A stretch of DNA of 64,000 bases from Mycobacterium sp. BK086 (GCA_004362315.1 SNWL01000003.1:1798001-1862000), one strand, 5' to 3'. Counted from the stretch's first letter, positions 27,632 through 36,668 are shown. Numbers and translations: made by a program. The notes: generated by a model from the sequence alone, not told the origin.

Positions 27632-29158
27632 ATGCGGAAACTCAGCGGGGCTACCGAGCGGGTGATCGTCGTCGGAGCCGGTTTCGCCGGCCTGTCGGCG
27701 GCCCTGCACCTGGCCGGTCGTGGCCGTGACGTCACGGTCGTCGAGCGGGAGCCGTGGCCCGGCGGGCGCGCGGGTCGGCGCGACGTTGGTGGATATCTGG
27801 TCGACACCGGCCCGACCGTGATCACCATGCCGGACCTCATCGAAGAGGCCTTCGCGGCAGTCGGTGAAAGCACTTCTCAACGAGTCGAACTGCTGCCCGT
27901 CGAACCCGCGTACCGGGCCATGTTCGCCGACGACACGGCCATCGACGTGCATACCGACGCCGAGCGGATGGCTACCGAGGTGCGCGAGTTCGCGGGTCCC
28001 CGGGAAGCCGCCGGATATGCCGCTTTGCGAACGTGGCTCGACGAGCTGTACCGCACCGAGTTCGCGGGATTCATCGCGGCCAATTTCGACTCCCCGCTGT
28101 CGATGGTGACGCCGCAACTGGCACGGCTGGCCGCTCTCGGCGGCTTCCGCAAATGGGAGACGATGGTCAAGCGCCACATCGCCGATCCCCGACTGCGCCG
28201 AGTCTTCACCTTCCAGTCCCTCTACGCCGGTGTCGCGCCGCGACAGGCACTGGCCGTCTACGCGGTGATCGCCTACATGGACACCATCTCGGGGGTGTTC
28301 TTTCCGCGCGGCGGTGTCCGGGCACTGTCCGATGGGCTCGCGGCCGCCGCGCAGAGCGCGGGCGTCACGTTCCGCTACGGATCGACGGTCACCGGCCTGG
28401 ATCGCACCGGCGACCGGGTCAGCGCGGTGATCACGGACGGCGGTGAGCGCCTTCCCTGCGACGCCGTGGTGCTGACCACCGAACTGCCGCTGACCTACCA
28501 GCTGTTGAACCGCAGGCCCGCCAGGCTGCTCCCCTTGCGGCCGGCACCGTCGGCGGTGGTCATGCATCTGGGATGTCGCTCGAGTGCGGCCGGCGCGTCC
28601 GCTCTGCCGCACCACAGCATCCTGTTCGGCGATGCGTGGGAGCAGACATTCACTGACATCATCACCGACGGCCGTCTCATGCGGGACCCGTCGCTGCTGG
28701 TCACCTGCCCGACGAGCAGCGACAACAGCTTGGCTCCGCGCGACCGCGAATTGCTCTACGTCCTCGCTCCCGCGCCGAACCTGACGCGTGGTCGCATCGA
28801 TTGGGCCGATACCGCCGCGCCCTACGCCCAGTCGATGATCGACACCGTCCAGAGCCGACTGCTCCCGAATCTGCGGGACGACGTCGAGCTGCTGCATCTC
28901 GATACCCCCGCCGACTGGGCCCGGCAGGGGATGACGGCCGGCACACCGTTCGCGCTTGCCCACACGTTCGCCCAAACCGGACCCTTCAGACCGGCGAACC
29001 TGGTGCGCGGAATCCACAACGCGGTGCTGGCCGGCTCGTCGACCACCCCCGGCGTCGGGGTGCCGACCACGTTGATATCCGGGCGCCTGGCCGCCGACCG
29101 CATCACCGGAACCTCATCCCGGTCGACGACCAACCTCGACCTGAAAGCCCGGCACTGA
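27632..29158 (+). CDS. crtI: Phytoene desaturase
   Basis: A flavoprotein of 508 aa of the CrtI family. The Rossmann FAD-binding motif VVGAGFAGLSAALHLAGRG and EREPWPGGRAG lie at the N-terminus. The C-terminal carotenoid-desaturase signature LAGSSTTPGVGVPTTLISGRLAADRI is present. It should desaturate phytoene to lycopene in the membrane. The ATG is 19 bases after crtE, and its stop shares a base with the crtB start (TGATG). The order crtE-crtI-crtB is typical of mycobacteria and streptomycetes. Confidence 0.94.
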   Translation: MRKLSGATERVIVVGAGFAGLSAALHLAGRGRDVTVVEREPWPGGRAGRRDVGGYLVDTGPTVITMPDLIEEAFAAVGESTSQRVELLPVEPAYRAMFADDTAIDVHTDAERMATEVREFAGPREAAGYAALRTWLDELYRTEFAGFIAANFDSPLSMVTPQLARLAALGGFRKWETMVKRHIADPRLRRVFTFQSLYAGVAPRQALAVYAVIAYMDTISGVFFPRGGVRALSDGLAAAAQSAGVTFRYGSTVTGLDRTGDRVSAVITDGGERLPCDAVVLTTELPLTYQLLNRRPARLLPLRPAPSAVVMHLGCRSSAAGASALPHHSILFGDAWEQTFTDIITDGRLMRDPSLLVTCPTSSDNSLAPRDRELLYVLAPAPNLTRGRIDWADTAAPYAQSMIDTVQSRLLPNLRDDVELLHLDTPADWARQGMTAGTPFALAHTFAQTGPFRPANLVRGIHNAVLAGSSTTPGVGVPTTLISGRLAADRITGTSSRSTTNLDLKARH

Positions 29159-30123
29159 TGATCCACACCGAACTGGCGGCCGCCGGAATCAACGACCCCA
29201 CGCTGCGAGATGCCTATCGCCGCTGCCGACGCATCGCCGCCCGCAATGGGCGGACATACTTCCTGGCCACCCGGCTGCTCGCACCGGATCAACGTCCCGC
29301 AGTTCACGCTCTCTACGCCTTTGCGCGATACGCCGACGACATCCTCGACGAGTTCAACCCCGAGCTCGATGCCCGGGCACGCGGGGAACGGCTGCAACGC
29401 TTGTCGGACCAGTTCTTCGGCAACGAAGATCGATGCGACGAACCCGTTTTGGTCGCCGTCGACCACACCGTGGCTCGTTACCGGATACCCGGTGATCTGT
29501 TCAAGGACTTCCTGAGCTCCATGCGCATGGACCTCAACGTCACCGACTATCCGAATCGCGCAGCGCTCAACCACTACATGCGGGGCTCGGCGGAAGTGAT
29601 TGGCTTACAGATGCTTCCGGTCCTGGGGACCGTCAACGACCCGCAAGAAGCCGAGCCCTACGCGGAGGCGTTGGGCCAGGCGTTCCAGCTGACGAACTTT
29701 CTGCGCGATGTCGATGAGGATCTGGTGCGTAATCGCGTGTACCTGCCCGCCGACGAACTCGCGGCGGACGGCGTGGACCGGGAGTTGCTGGCCTGGTGCC
29801 ACGACAACCGCCGCACCGACCCACGGGTGCGCCGAGCACTCGCCGCCCAACACGACATCACCAGGACGATCTACCGGTTTGCCGCTCAAGGGATCGCCGC
29901 GCTGTCACCCCGATCGCGCCCTTGCGTCGCAACAGCATTCACTCTGTACCAGGAAATCCTGGACCGCATCGAAGAGTCCGACTTCGCCGTGTTCAGTCAC
30001 CGCGCCACCGTGTCGAAGGCGCGACGGTTACAGGTCGCCGGGGGTGCCCTTGTCGAGTCCTGGCGGGCACGCAGGGCCGACTCCGGTGCGCGTTCCCGAT
30101 ACCAGGAGCCCGGTGCGTCATGA
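29158..30123 (+). CDS. crtB: Phytoene synthase
   Basis: A squalene/phytoene synthase of 321 aa. The first aspartate-rich motif YADDILDEF is near residues 59-67 and the second, FLRDVDEDLVRNRVYLP, near 182-198. Both hold the magnesium-binding residues that couple two GGPP molecules head to head. The start ATG overlaps the crtI stop. The stop overlaps the next gene by four bases (ATGA), so translation is coupled. A second, unrelated frame running through the start is a shadow. Confidence 0.94.
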   Translation: MIHTELAAAGINDPTLRDAYRRCRRIAARNGRTYFLATRLLAPDQRPAVHALYAFARYADDILDEFNPELDARARGERLQRLSDQFFGNEDRCDEPVLVAVDHTVARYRIPGDLFKDFLSSMRMDLNVTDYPNRAALNHYMRGSAEVIGLQMLPVLGTVNDPQEAEPYAEALGQAFQLTNFLRDVDEDLVRNRVYLPADELAADGVDRELLAWCHDNRRTDPRVRRALAAQHDITRTIYRFAAQGIAALSPRSRPCVATAFTLYQEILDRIEESDFAVFSHRATVSKARRLQVAGGALVESWRARRADSGARSRYQEPGAS

Positions 30124-30440
30124 ACGACCGCTGGCAATACCTCGTCCTGCTCGGCCTGTGCCTGCTCATCACCGCACCACTCGAACTCTTCGGATCGGGG
30201 GTTTATCGGCAGTTCCGGCGGACGGTCCGGGCTATCGTGCCGGTGGCGCTCGTGTTTCTGATATGGGACTCGATCGCGATCGCGACCGGGATGTGGACAT
30301 ACAACCCCGCCTACGTCACCGGCATCGAGATCCCGCCGAACCTTCCCGTCGAGGAGGTGCTGTTCTTCGTGGTGATCCCGCTGTGCAGCCTGCTGACCTA
30401 CAACGCGGTCGGCACAATCCTGAAGGGACGCAAGCGATGA
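30120..30440 (+). CDS. crtYc: Lycopene beta-cyclase subunit CrtYc
   Basis: A protein of 106 aa with three predicted membrane helices. The PNLPVEEVLFFVVIP segment holds the PxEE motif of heterodimeric bacterial lycopene cyclases. The partner CrtYd follows. Together the two small proteins close beta rings on lycopene at the membrane. ATGA overlaps join it to crtB and crtYd. Confidence 0.92.
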   Translation: MNDRWQYLVLLGLCLLITAPLELFGSGVYRQFRRTVRAIVPVALVFLIWDSIAIATGMWTYNPAYVTGIEIPPNLPVEEVLFFVVIPLCSLLTYNAVGTILKGRKR

Positions 30441-30736
30441 GCTGGGTCGGCTATACGATTCCGGCACTGCTTGCCGCGCTGACCGTCTGCCTGATCGAGC
30501 TGAAGGTGTTGCGTACCGGCCTGTTTCGCAAACGTGCCTACTGGCTGACGATGGCGATCGTGTTCGGATTTCAGGTGCTGGTCGACGGTTGGCTGACAAA
30601 GCTCACGGCACCGGTGGTCATCTACAACGAGGCACACAGCAGTGGACTACGGTTCCCGTGGGACATCCCCGTCGAGGACTTCGTGTTCGGATTCGCCTTG
30701 ATCACGGCAGTGCTGTTGGTATGGGAGCGGGCATGA
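30437..30736 (+). CDS. crtYd: Lycopene beta-cyclase subunit CrtYd
   Basis: A protein of 99 aa with three membrane helices. It resembles CrtYc and carries the cognate PWDIPVEDFVFGF motif near its C-terminus, in which the second glutamate of PxEE is aspartate, as is usual for CrtYd. It forms the second half of the heterodimeric cyclase. ATGA overlaps link it to crtYc and crtU. Confidence 0.92.
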   Translation: MSWVGYTIPALLAALTVCLIELKVLRTGLFRKRAYWLTMAIVFGFQVLVDGWLTKLTAPVVIYNEAHSSGLRFPWDIPVEDFVFGFALITAVLLVWERA

Positions 30737-32253
30737 CCGACCGCCGGCGGCAGAAGCATCGGGGACCGCAGGGATTGCCGGGTGCAAACGAACTGGTGAC
30801 GCGGCCCCGCACGGTGATCGTGGGCGGCGGAATCGCCGGCCTGACCGCCGCGACGGCCCTGGCCGAGCGCGGCGTAGCCGTCGACGTGATCGAGAAGGAG
30901 AGTTACCTCGGCGGGCGGGTCGGCGGATGGACCGAACAACACGCGGGCAGCGACTTCGCGATGAATCGCGGATTTCATGCGTTCTTCCGCCAGTACTACA
31001 ACCTTCGCGCCCTGCTGCAGCGAATCGATCCGGCGCTGCGAATGCTGACACCGGTCGACGATTACCCACTGATCGACGGCGCCGGCCGGCGCGATACCTT
31101 TCGCGGACTGCCCCGGACACCTCCGTGGAATGCGCTGATGTTCGCGCTCCGCAGCCCGACCTTCCGGCTGCGCGACCTGGTTCGCATGGATGCGCGGGCC
31201 GCGGCGCCGCTGGCTTCGGTGTCCGTACCCGAGACCTACGATCGACTCGATCACATCGACGCCGAAACGTTCTTGAAGAACATCAATTTCCCCGAGTCAG
31301 CGCGCCACCTTGCCTTCGAGGTGTTCTCCCGCAGCTTCTTTGCGCAGCCGTCAGCGCTCTCGGCGGGTGAGCTCGCGACGATGTTCCACATCTACTTCCT
31401 CGGCTCCAGCGAAGGTCTCATCTTCGACGTCGTCAACGCCAACTTCGATGTCGGTCTGTGGAATCCATTGCGCGAGTACCTCAGTGAGCGCGGCGTGCGG
31501 TTCCAGATGAGCACCGCGGTGCATCGCGTCGAAACCGTCGGGGCCGGCGGATTTCGGGTACACACCGATTCCGGCGATCCTGTCGATGCCGACGGAGTCG
31601 TCCTCGCCGCCGATGTGGCGGGACTGAAATCGATTGCGGCTCAGTCTACCAACACCGCAAACGCACCCTGGCACGAGCAAATCCGACAACTTCGCAACGC
31701 CCCTCCGTTCGCGGTGCATCGCCTGTGGCTCGACCGCCCGGTGGAACCGGATCGACCCGCGTTCATCGGAACCTCGGGCCACGAGCCGTTGGACAACATC
31801 AGCGTTCTCAATCGCTACGAAAGCCAAGCCGCGGCTTGGGCAACCCGGCACCACGGTTCGGTCGTCGAATTGCATTCCTACGCGCTGAGTTCGGCGCTGT
31901 CGCGCACGGAAGCCCTGCGACAGCTGCACCGGCTCTATCCGGAAACCGCTGCGGCGAACATCGTCTACGAACGTGTGCTGGAGAGAAGCGACTGCCCGCT
32001 GTTCACTCCGGGGACCTACGTGCGCCGGCCCCGCATCGTGACACCCCAGCCGGGATTGGTGTTGGCCGGCGACGGGATCCGGGTGGATCTCCCGGTCGCC
32101 CTGATGGAGCGGGCGGCGACCACCGGCTGGATCGCGGGCAATCACCTGCTGTCCCGCTGGGGGCTCGCCGGTCATGACCTGCATACCGTTCCGACCCAGG
32201 GCAGGTCGGCGGTGTTGCGGTCGCTGGCCCGGCGCGGGGAGGCATCCCGATGA
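30733..32253 (+). CDS. crtU: CrtU, beta-carotene desaturase/methyltransferase (aromatising)
   Basis: A FAD-dependent protein of 506 aa. The nucleotide-binding motif VIVGGGIAGLTAATALAERG is near residues 32-51, after a basic N-terminal extension. GGRVGGW, FMNRGFHAFFRQYY-type residues (AMNRGFHAFFRQYY) and the C-terminal LVLAGDGIRVDLPVALMERA are shared with CrtU. CrtU turns beta-carotene rings into aromatic chi rings by desaturation and methyl shift, giving isorenieratene. It has ATGA overlaps with crtYd and with the Rieske gene. The start is the ATG nearest the crtYd stop. Confidence 0.88.
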   Translation: MTDRRRQKHRGPQGLPGANELVTRPRTVIVGGGIAGLTAATALAERGVAVDVIEKESYLGGRVGGWTEQHAGSDFAMNRGFHAFFRQYYNLRALLQRIDPALRMLTPVDDYPLIDGAGRRDTFRGLPRTPPWNALMFALRSPTFRLRDLVRMDARAAAPLASVSVPETYDRLDHIDAETFLKNINFPESARHLAFEVFSRSFFAQPSALSAGELATMFHIYFLGSSEGLIFDVVNANFDVGLWNPLREYLSERGVRFQMSTAVHRVETVGAGGFRVHTDSGDPVDADGVVLAADVAGLKSIAAQSTNTANAPWHEQIRQLRNAPPFAVHRLWLDRPVEPDRPAFIGTSGHEPLDNISVLNRYESQAAAWATRHHGSVVELHSYALSSALSRTEALRQLHRLYPETAAANIVYERVLERSDCPLFTPGTYVRRPRIVTPQPGLVLAGDGIRVDLPVALMERAATTGWIAGNHLLSRWGLAGHDLHTVPTQGRSAVLRSLARRGEASR

Positions 32254-33242
32254 CCGCGGGTGACCGACTGCGCGGACGGTGGCCCAAGCACTGGCCGCTG
32301 CAGATGGTCCCGCGCATCGCGTGGGCCGAGCAACAACCCACCTACCCCCAGGCACAGCCTGCCCTCATCGACGCCACGCTCGATCGGGCCCGGCGGCGCA
32401 CGACGGGCAACTGGTTCGCGTTCGCCTCCAGCACCGACGTGCGCAGAGACCGCCCCCTGCCGGCGCGAGTCGCCGGGGTGGAACTGGTCGCCTGGCGGGG
32501 CACAAGCGGTGACGTGGTGGTCGGCCCGGCCGGGTGCCCGCACATGGGCGCGGACCTCGCGACCGGGACTGTCTCCGATGGCACCTTGTTCTGCCCCTGG
32601 CACGGTCTGGCCATCGACGGCACGACATGCGCGCTGCGATGGGCGGCACTGCCCGCCTACGACGACGGCGTTCTCGCGTGGGTCCGGCTGGACTCGGTCG
32701 GCGGCGAGGCACCACTGGATCGACCGGTGATCGGCGCCCGGCCCGCGGGCGACACCCTCGCGGCGGTCACCCGAGTGGTCGGGGTGTGCGAGCCGAGTGA
32801 CATCATCGCCAACCGACTCGACCCGTGGCACGGCGCCTGGTTCCATCCGCACTCGTTCGCCTTGCTCGACGTGCTGACCACTCCCACCGAAGACGATGAT
32901 CGCTTCGTCGTCTCGGTGACGTTCCGAGTCGGCCGGTTGGGCGTGCCGACCATCGCCGAATTCGTGTGCCCGGATGCCCGGACCGTCACGATGCGAATCC
33001 TCGACGGAGAGGGCGTCGGCAGTGTCGTCGAAACACACGCCACGCCAATCGGTCCCGGGCCGGACGGTCGACCGACCGTGGCGGTACTCGAAGCCGTCAT
33101 TGCGCAGTCACCGCGCCCGGGGTTTCGGGCGGCACGCGCCGCGGCACCGTTGGTGCGGGCACTGGTACGGCACGCCGGGCATCGGTTGTGGCGCGACGAC
33201 CTGCAGTACGCCGAACGCAGATACCAGCTGCGCCAACGCTGA
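32250..33242 (+). CDS. Rieske non-heme iron oxygenase-like protein (DUF5914 type) of the carotenoid operon
   Basis: A protein of 330 aa, last gene of the crt operon, overlapping crtU by four bases. Residues C96-P-H98 and C115-P-W-H118 form the Rieske [2Fe-2S] site. Downstream, D191-x2-H194-x4-H199 matches the mononuclear iron motif of Rieske oxygenases, so it is not just an electron carrier. The C-terminal ~130 residues form the expected helix-grip-like catalytic part. No reductase or ferredoxin partner is nearby. Its place behind crtU suggests oxidation of the carotenoid ring or end group, but the reaction is unknown. It could instead have a regulatory or structural role. Confidence 0.82.
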   Translation: MTAGDRLRGRWPKHWPLQMVPRIAWAEQQPTYPQAQPALIDATLDRARRRTTGNWFAFASSTDVRRDRPLPARVAGVELVAWRGTSGDVVVGPAGCPHMGADLATGTVSDGTLFCPWHGLAIDGTTCALRWAALPAYDDGVLAWVRLDSVGGEAPLDRPVIGARPAGDTLAAVTRVVGVCEPSDIIANRLDPWHGAWFHPHSFALLDVLTTPTEDDDRFVVSVTFRVGRLGVPTIAEFVCPDARTVTMRILDGEGVGSVVETHATPIGPGPDGRPTVAVLEAVIAQSPRPGFRAARAAAPLVRALVRHAGHRLWRDDLQYAERRYQLRQR

Positions 33243-33263
33243 TCGGGATAGCCTGAGCCGGCA

Positions 33264-33626
33264 ATGAAGAAAGTCCACCTGGCGATCGTCGTCGCCTCGG
33301 TCGTCGCGCATTTCGCCTACCTGATCTACCTGCCGAGCGGGGGTTTCCTGGCGCTGCGCTGGCGGCGGACGGTCTGGTTGCATGTGCCGACGGTGTGCTG
33401 GGGCGCGGCGGTGGTGAGCCTGGATCTACCGTGCCCGCTGACCGCGCTCGAACAGCGGGCGCGGACTGCGGCCGCAATGGAGCCGCTGCCGGAAAGCGGG
33501 TTCGTCGGCCGCTACGTGGCGGGCGTCGTGTTCCCGGCGAACCGCACCGGAATCGCGCAATCACTCGCCTTCATCGCGGCCGCGGTGTCCTGGGTGGCGC
33601 TGGCGGTCCAACGTCGCCCGCGCTGA
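33264..33626 (+). CDS. DUF2784 family membrane protein
   Basis: A small protein of 120 aa with two or three membrane helices (about 5-24, 40-60 and 98-115). The RWRRTVWLHVPTVCWGA and CPLTALEQRAR segments, and GFVGRYV after them, are hallmarks of DUF2784. The function is unknown. It follows the Rieske gene by 21 bases on the same strand, so it may be co-transcribed with the carotenoid operon, though the family also occurs elsewhere. Confidence 0.82.
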   Translation: MKKVHLAIVVASVVAHFAYLIYLPSGGFLALRWRRTVWLHVPTVCWGAAVVSLDLPCPLTALEQRARTAAAMEPLPESGFVGRYVAGVVFPANRTGIAQSLAFIAAAVSWVALAVQRRPR

Positions 33627-33690
33627 CCCGTTGCGGACATTTCGGCGGTCGAGCCCGTACCCTTGAAAACCTGATGAAGGACGCGGGTAG

Positions 33691-34272
33691 GTGAACGACA
33701 AGCGCCGCACGGGTGAACCACAGCCCGAGCGGGCTGAGCTGGAACGGCAGCTTTCCGCTGACGTGCGAGCGATGACCGCCCGATCAGACCGGGTGGGCCG
33801 ATATTTCGCTCGCGCGAATGACGTCAACAACAGCGATTTTCATGCTCTGTTGCACATCATGGTGGCCGAGACCGAAGGCGTACCGCTGAACCCCGCGCAG
33901 CTGCGCCAGCGCATGGACCTCTCGCCCCCGGCGATCACCTACCTGGTCGACCGCATGATCGAGTCGGGCCACATTCGACGCGAACCGGACCCCGGGGACA
34001 GGCGCAAGTGGCTGCTGCGCTACCAGGAGCGCGGGATGGCGTTGGCCCATCAATTCTTCAGGCCGCTCGGCTCTCGGATCAGCACGGCTCTGGTCGATCT
34101 CGACGACAGCGATCTGGTCGCCGCCCATCGGGTGTTCACGGCGATGATCGCCGCGATGGCGGCGTTCGAGGACGACCTGGGCCATGTCGAATCCCCATCA
34201 CCCGATGTCGGGGGCAACGCCCCCACGCGCCGAGGGCGAGGAAAGGCCCGAAGCACCGCGCGAGCGGACTGA
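33691..34272 (+). CDS. MarR-family transcriptional regulator
   Basis: A protein of 193 aa. The winged helix is visible between residues ~45 and 125: a helix-turn-helix region around LRQRMDLSPPAITYLVDRMIESG, then the wing REPDPGDRRKWLLRY, whose DxR-type residues contact DNA. It lies in the middle of the carotenoid locus and is the obvious candidate regulator for the palindromes at 26371-26404 and 36595-36630. It starts at GTG 33691 with GAAGGA upstream. Its last 75 bases overlap the end of the glycosyltransferase gene on the other strand. Confidence 0.88.
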   Translation: MNDKRRTGEPQPERAELERQLSADVRAMTARSDRVGRYFARANDVNNSDFHALLHIMVAETEGVPLNPAQLRQRMDLSPPAITYLVDRMIESGHIRREPDPGDRRKWLLRYQERGMALAHQFFRPLGSRISTALVDLDDSDLVAAHRVFTAMIAAMAAFEDDLGHVESPSPDVGGNAPTRRGRGKARSTARAD

Positions 34273-35493
34273 GAGCAGGCGATGCTCGATCAGATCCGCC
34301 CCGCGTCGCACACCTCCGGTGGCCGCGAAGCCGTCGGCAACCCGCCGCGCCCCCGCCGTCATGCTCGTTGCGCGCAACACGGCCTGGCGAAGGCGTCGTG
34401 AGGTGAGTCGTCGTGGCGGCAAGCGGGTTCCGCACGCGGCCATCTGGACCCTGCGCGCGACTTCGCTCTGATCGCGCGCGAACGGCACGACACACACCGG
34501 CACACCGTGGCTGAGCGCCTTGACGGTGGTACCCATCCCGCCATGTGTCACCACGCAGATCGCGCGCTCCAGCACCGCCTGGTGAGGTACGAAGCGGCAC
34601 ACTGTCGCGTTCGTTGTCCGCGGCAGGCCGACGGGGATGCCGGCCGGAAAGCTGGCGACGACGTGCACCGGCTGATCGGCGAGCGCCTGCAGCGCAACGT
34701 GACCGAGCCGTCCGTCGCCCTGGGCGATCGACGACGTCCCGACCAACACGATCGGGCGATCGACAGCGGCCAGCCACGGCGGCATTTCCGCGGGCTCCTG
34801 TTCGAATACGCACGCTCCGAGGAAGTGCACGGTGTCGGGCCAATCGGGGCGCGGGTACTCGAAGGGTTCACCACCGACTGCGAGCAGCAGCGGCGCCTTG
34901 CGCATCAGGGCGTCGACGGAATCGACCGGCGTTGCACCCAACCCCGCTCGAATTGCGTTGAGCCGGGGCAGGATCGGGCGGTCGAACAGCCACCTGACAA
35001 CGGGTCGCATCACTGCGTCGCGCGCACTGCCGAGGATGCCCGGCAGTGGGCGCAAGCCAGGACCGAACGGTGGCGCATGCCGGGAGTGCAGGTAGGGCGT
35101 GAACGGCGAGAAGACTGACCAGGGATGGCTTCCGACCTCCGCGGCCGAGATGGCACCCCAACAATTCGCATCGACGATGGTCGCGTCGGGCCGGACCGCC
35201 GCCACCGCTTCGCGATAGTCGGCGACCTCGAGGGCTGCTCGACGACAGAGCACATCGGTCGAGCGTTTGAGCACTCCCAATGCATTGCGGGCCAACCAAT
35301 CTTGCCCGTCGATGGCCTCGATTCGGGCGTCGACGGCGGCGGCGTTCAATCCCGCCGCCCGCATCGCCCCGACCTGATCGGCCATGGTGCGTAGATGCAC
35401 CTGATGGCCACGCCGAGCCAGCTCCACGAGGAGTGCCGCCAACGGAAAGACATGTCCCAATGCCGGCGAGCCGTAAGCCAGAATCACTGCCAT
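34198..35493 (-). CDS. GT1 glycosyltransferase, CrtX/MGT-like
   Basis: A protein of 431 aa of the UDP-glycosyltransferase type (macrolide or carotenoid glycosyltransferase). The N-terminal SPALGHVFPLAALLVELARRGH region is the acceptor domain. The C-terminal donor-binding motif includes FVPHQAVLERAICVVTHGGMGTTVKALSHG and PFARDQ. It may attach a sugar to the carotenoid or a precursor, as CrtX does, but the acceptor is not proven. ATG 35493 has an AGGTGAAG ribosome site; the frame upstream lies in fni and is not used. It is eight bases behind fni and shares its operon. Its 3' end overlaps the marR gene by 75 bases. Confidence 0.85.
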   Translation of the reverse strand: MAVILAYGSPALGHVFPLAALLVELARRGHQVHLRTMADQVGAMRAAGLNAAAVDARIEAIDGQDWLARNALGVLKRSTDVLCRRAALEVADYREAVAAVRPDATIVDANCWGAISAAEVGSHPWSVFSPFTPYLHSRHAPPFGPGLRPLPGILGSARDAVMRPVVRWLFDRPILPRLNAIRAGLGATPVDSVDALMRKAPLLLAVGGEPFEYPRPDWPDTVHFLGACVFEQEPAEMPPWLAAVDRPIVLVGTSSIAQGDGRLGHVALQALADQPVHVVASFPAGIPVGLPRTTNATVCRFVPHQAVLERAICVVTHGGMGTTVKALSHGVPVCVVPFARDQSEVARRVQMAACGTRLPPRRLTSRRLRQAVLRATSMTAGARRVADGFAATGGVRRGADLIEHRLLSVRSRGASGLSSPSARGGVAPDIG

Positions 35494-35501
35494 TTCTTCA
35501 C

Positions 35502-36536
35502 CTAGCCGATGGGCACCGCACCAAGACCGCGCAAAGCCGCCAAATCGCTTGCGCCACAGCCGTGCAGACATACCCGAAGTTCGTCGATGAACCGCTGCAG
35601 CCACTCGGCGACCGCCTCGGCCGACTCGATGGCCGCGGGCAGCAGTGGGCGGGCGACCGCCACCACGTCGGCACCCAACGCCAGCGCCTTGGCTGCATCA
35701 GAACCGGTCCGGATTCCCCCGGACGCCACCAGAGGGATGCGCGGCAGCGCTGTACGTACCTCCACAAGTGCTTGGGCGGTGGGGATCCCCCAATCGGCCA
35801 AGTGCGGATACCTCAACTCGCCATAGCGGACGAATTGCTCGACGCGCGACCACGACGTGCCACCCGCGCCCGCCACATCGATCGCCGCGACGGGTGCCTC
35901 ACCGGTGCGTCGCAACAGTTCCGACACCGCGTTGGCGCCGATACCGTGGCCGACCTCTTTGAGTAGCACCGGACGATCCAGCATCGGCACCAGCTCATGC
36001 AGACGGTCGATCGAGCCGGTGCAGTCGGTGTCGCCGTTGTCCTGCATCGCCTCTTGAAGTGGATTGGTATGCACTGCAAGGGCATTCGCGCCGACTCGAT
36101 CCAGCGCCGACACGATGTCGGGTACTGCCTCCTCGGTGAATTGCGCGAGCCCGACGTTGCCGATCAACAACACGTCCGGCGCCACCTCACGCACAGCGAA
36201 GCTTCCGGCCGCCCGCTCGCCCATCGCGCTGTTGAACATCACCCGCTGCGAGCCGAGCATCATGCCGATACCGAGCCGATGGGCGGCGCCGGCCAGATTC
36301 CGGTTGATGACACCGGAGAGCTCGACCCCGCCGGTCATCGCACCGATCAAGACCGGCGCGCGCAGGTCGACCCCAAGAAATCTGGTCGTCAGGTCGACGT
36401 CCGCCAGCCGAGTCTGAGTGAGCGCGTTGTAGGGCAACCGATAGCGCTCCAGACCTGTCGTCACCCCGCGGTAGCCGACGTCTCCGTCCAGGCACACCTC
36501 GATATGTCGGCGTTTGCGTTGGTCGAGCAATGCCAT
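35502..36536 (-). CDS. fni: Type 2 isopentenyl-diphosphate delta-isomerase
   Basis: A flavoprotein of 344 aa. Typical IDI-2 elements are visible: [18 protein letters not shown], and [15 protein letters not shown], which holds the catalytic Gln and metal-binding Glu, and then [12 protein letters not shown] and [20 protein letters not shown] of the FMN-phosphate site. It balances IPP and DMAPP to feed crtE. ATG 36536 is favoured because AGGTGA lies eight bases upstream; GTG 36548 is an alternative. It forms an operon with the glycosyltransferase and diverges from mmpL. Confidence 0.92.
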   Translation of the reverse strand: MALLDQRKRRHIEVCLDGDVGYRGVTTGLERYRLPYNALTQTRLADVDLTTRFLGVDLRAPVLIGAMTGGVELSGVINRNLAGAAHRLGIGMMLGSQRVMFNSAMGERAAGSFAVREVAPDVLLIGNVGLAQFTEEAVPDIVSALDRVGANALAVHTNPLQEAMQDNGDTDCTGSIDRLHELVPMLDRPVLLKEVGHGIGANAVSELLRRTGEAPVAAIDVAGAGGTSWSRVEQFVRYGELRYPHLADWGIPTAQALVEVRTALPRIPLVASGGIRTGSDAAKALALGADVVAVARPLLPAAIESAEAVAEWLQRFIDELRVCLHGCGASDLAALRGLGAVPIG

Positions 36537-36594
36537 TCCGCGTATCACCTACTCCCGGTCAGCACTGCTCTGGTCGACGGAACCAGCCTACCGA

Positions 36595-36630
36595 ATTCAT
36601 TAAGCTATTGAATAGTTAAGCTATTGAATA
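36595..36630. promoter_or_regulatory. Direct and inverted AT-rich repeats between fni and mmpL
   Basis: TTAAGCTATTGAATA is present twice (36600-36614 and 36616-36630), a direct repeat with 16-base period. Each copy contains the palindromic CTATTGAATA(G). A wider inverted repeat ATTCA...TGAAT spans 36595-36613. ATTCATTAA is shared with the crtE operator region. It should control both divergent genes. Confidence 0.65.
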
Positions 36631-36668
36631 TAGCGTTGCCTGGTGGAATGACGGACAGGGGGCGCTAG

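Noticed and set aside
36595..36630. Reading the direct repeats as an insertion-site duplication
   Set aside because: The repeats lie in a divergent promoter, contain palindromes and share a motif with the crtE promoter, so an operator is more likely than a target-site duplication.
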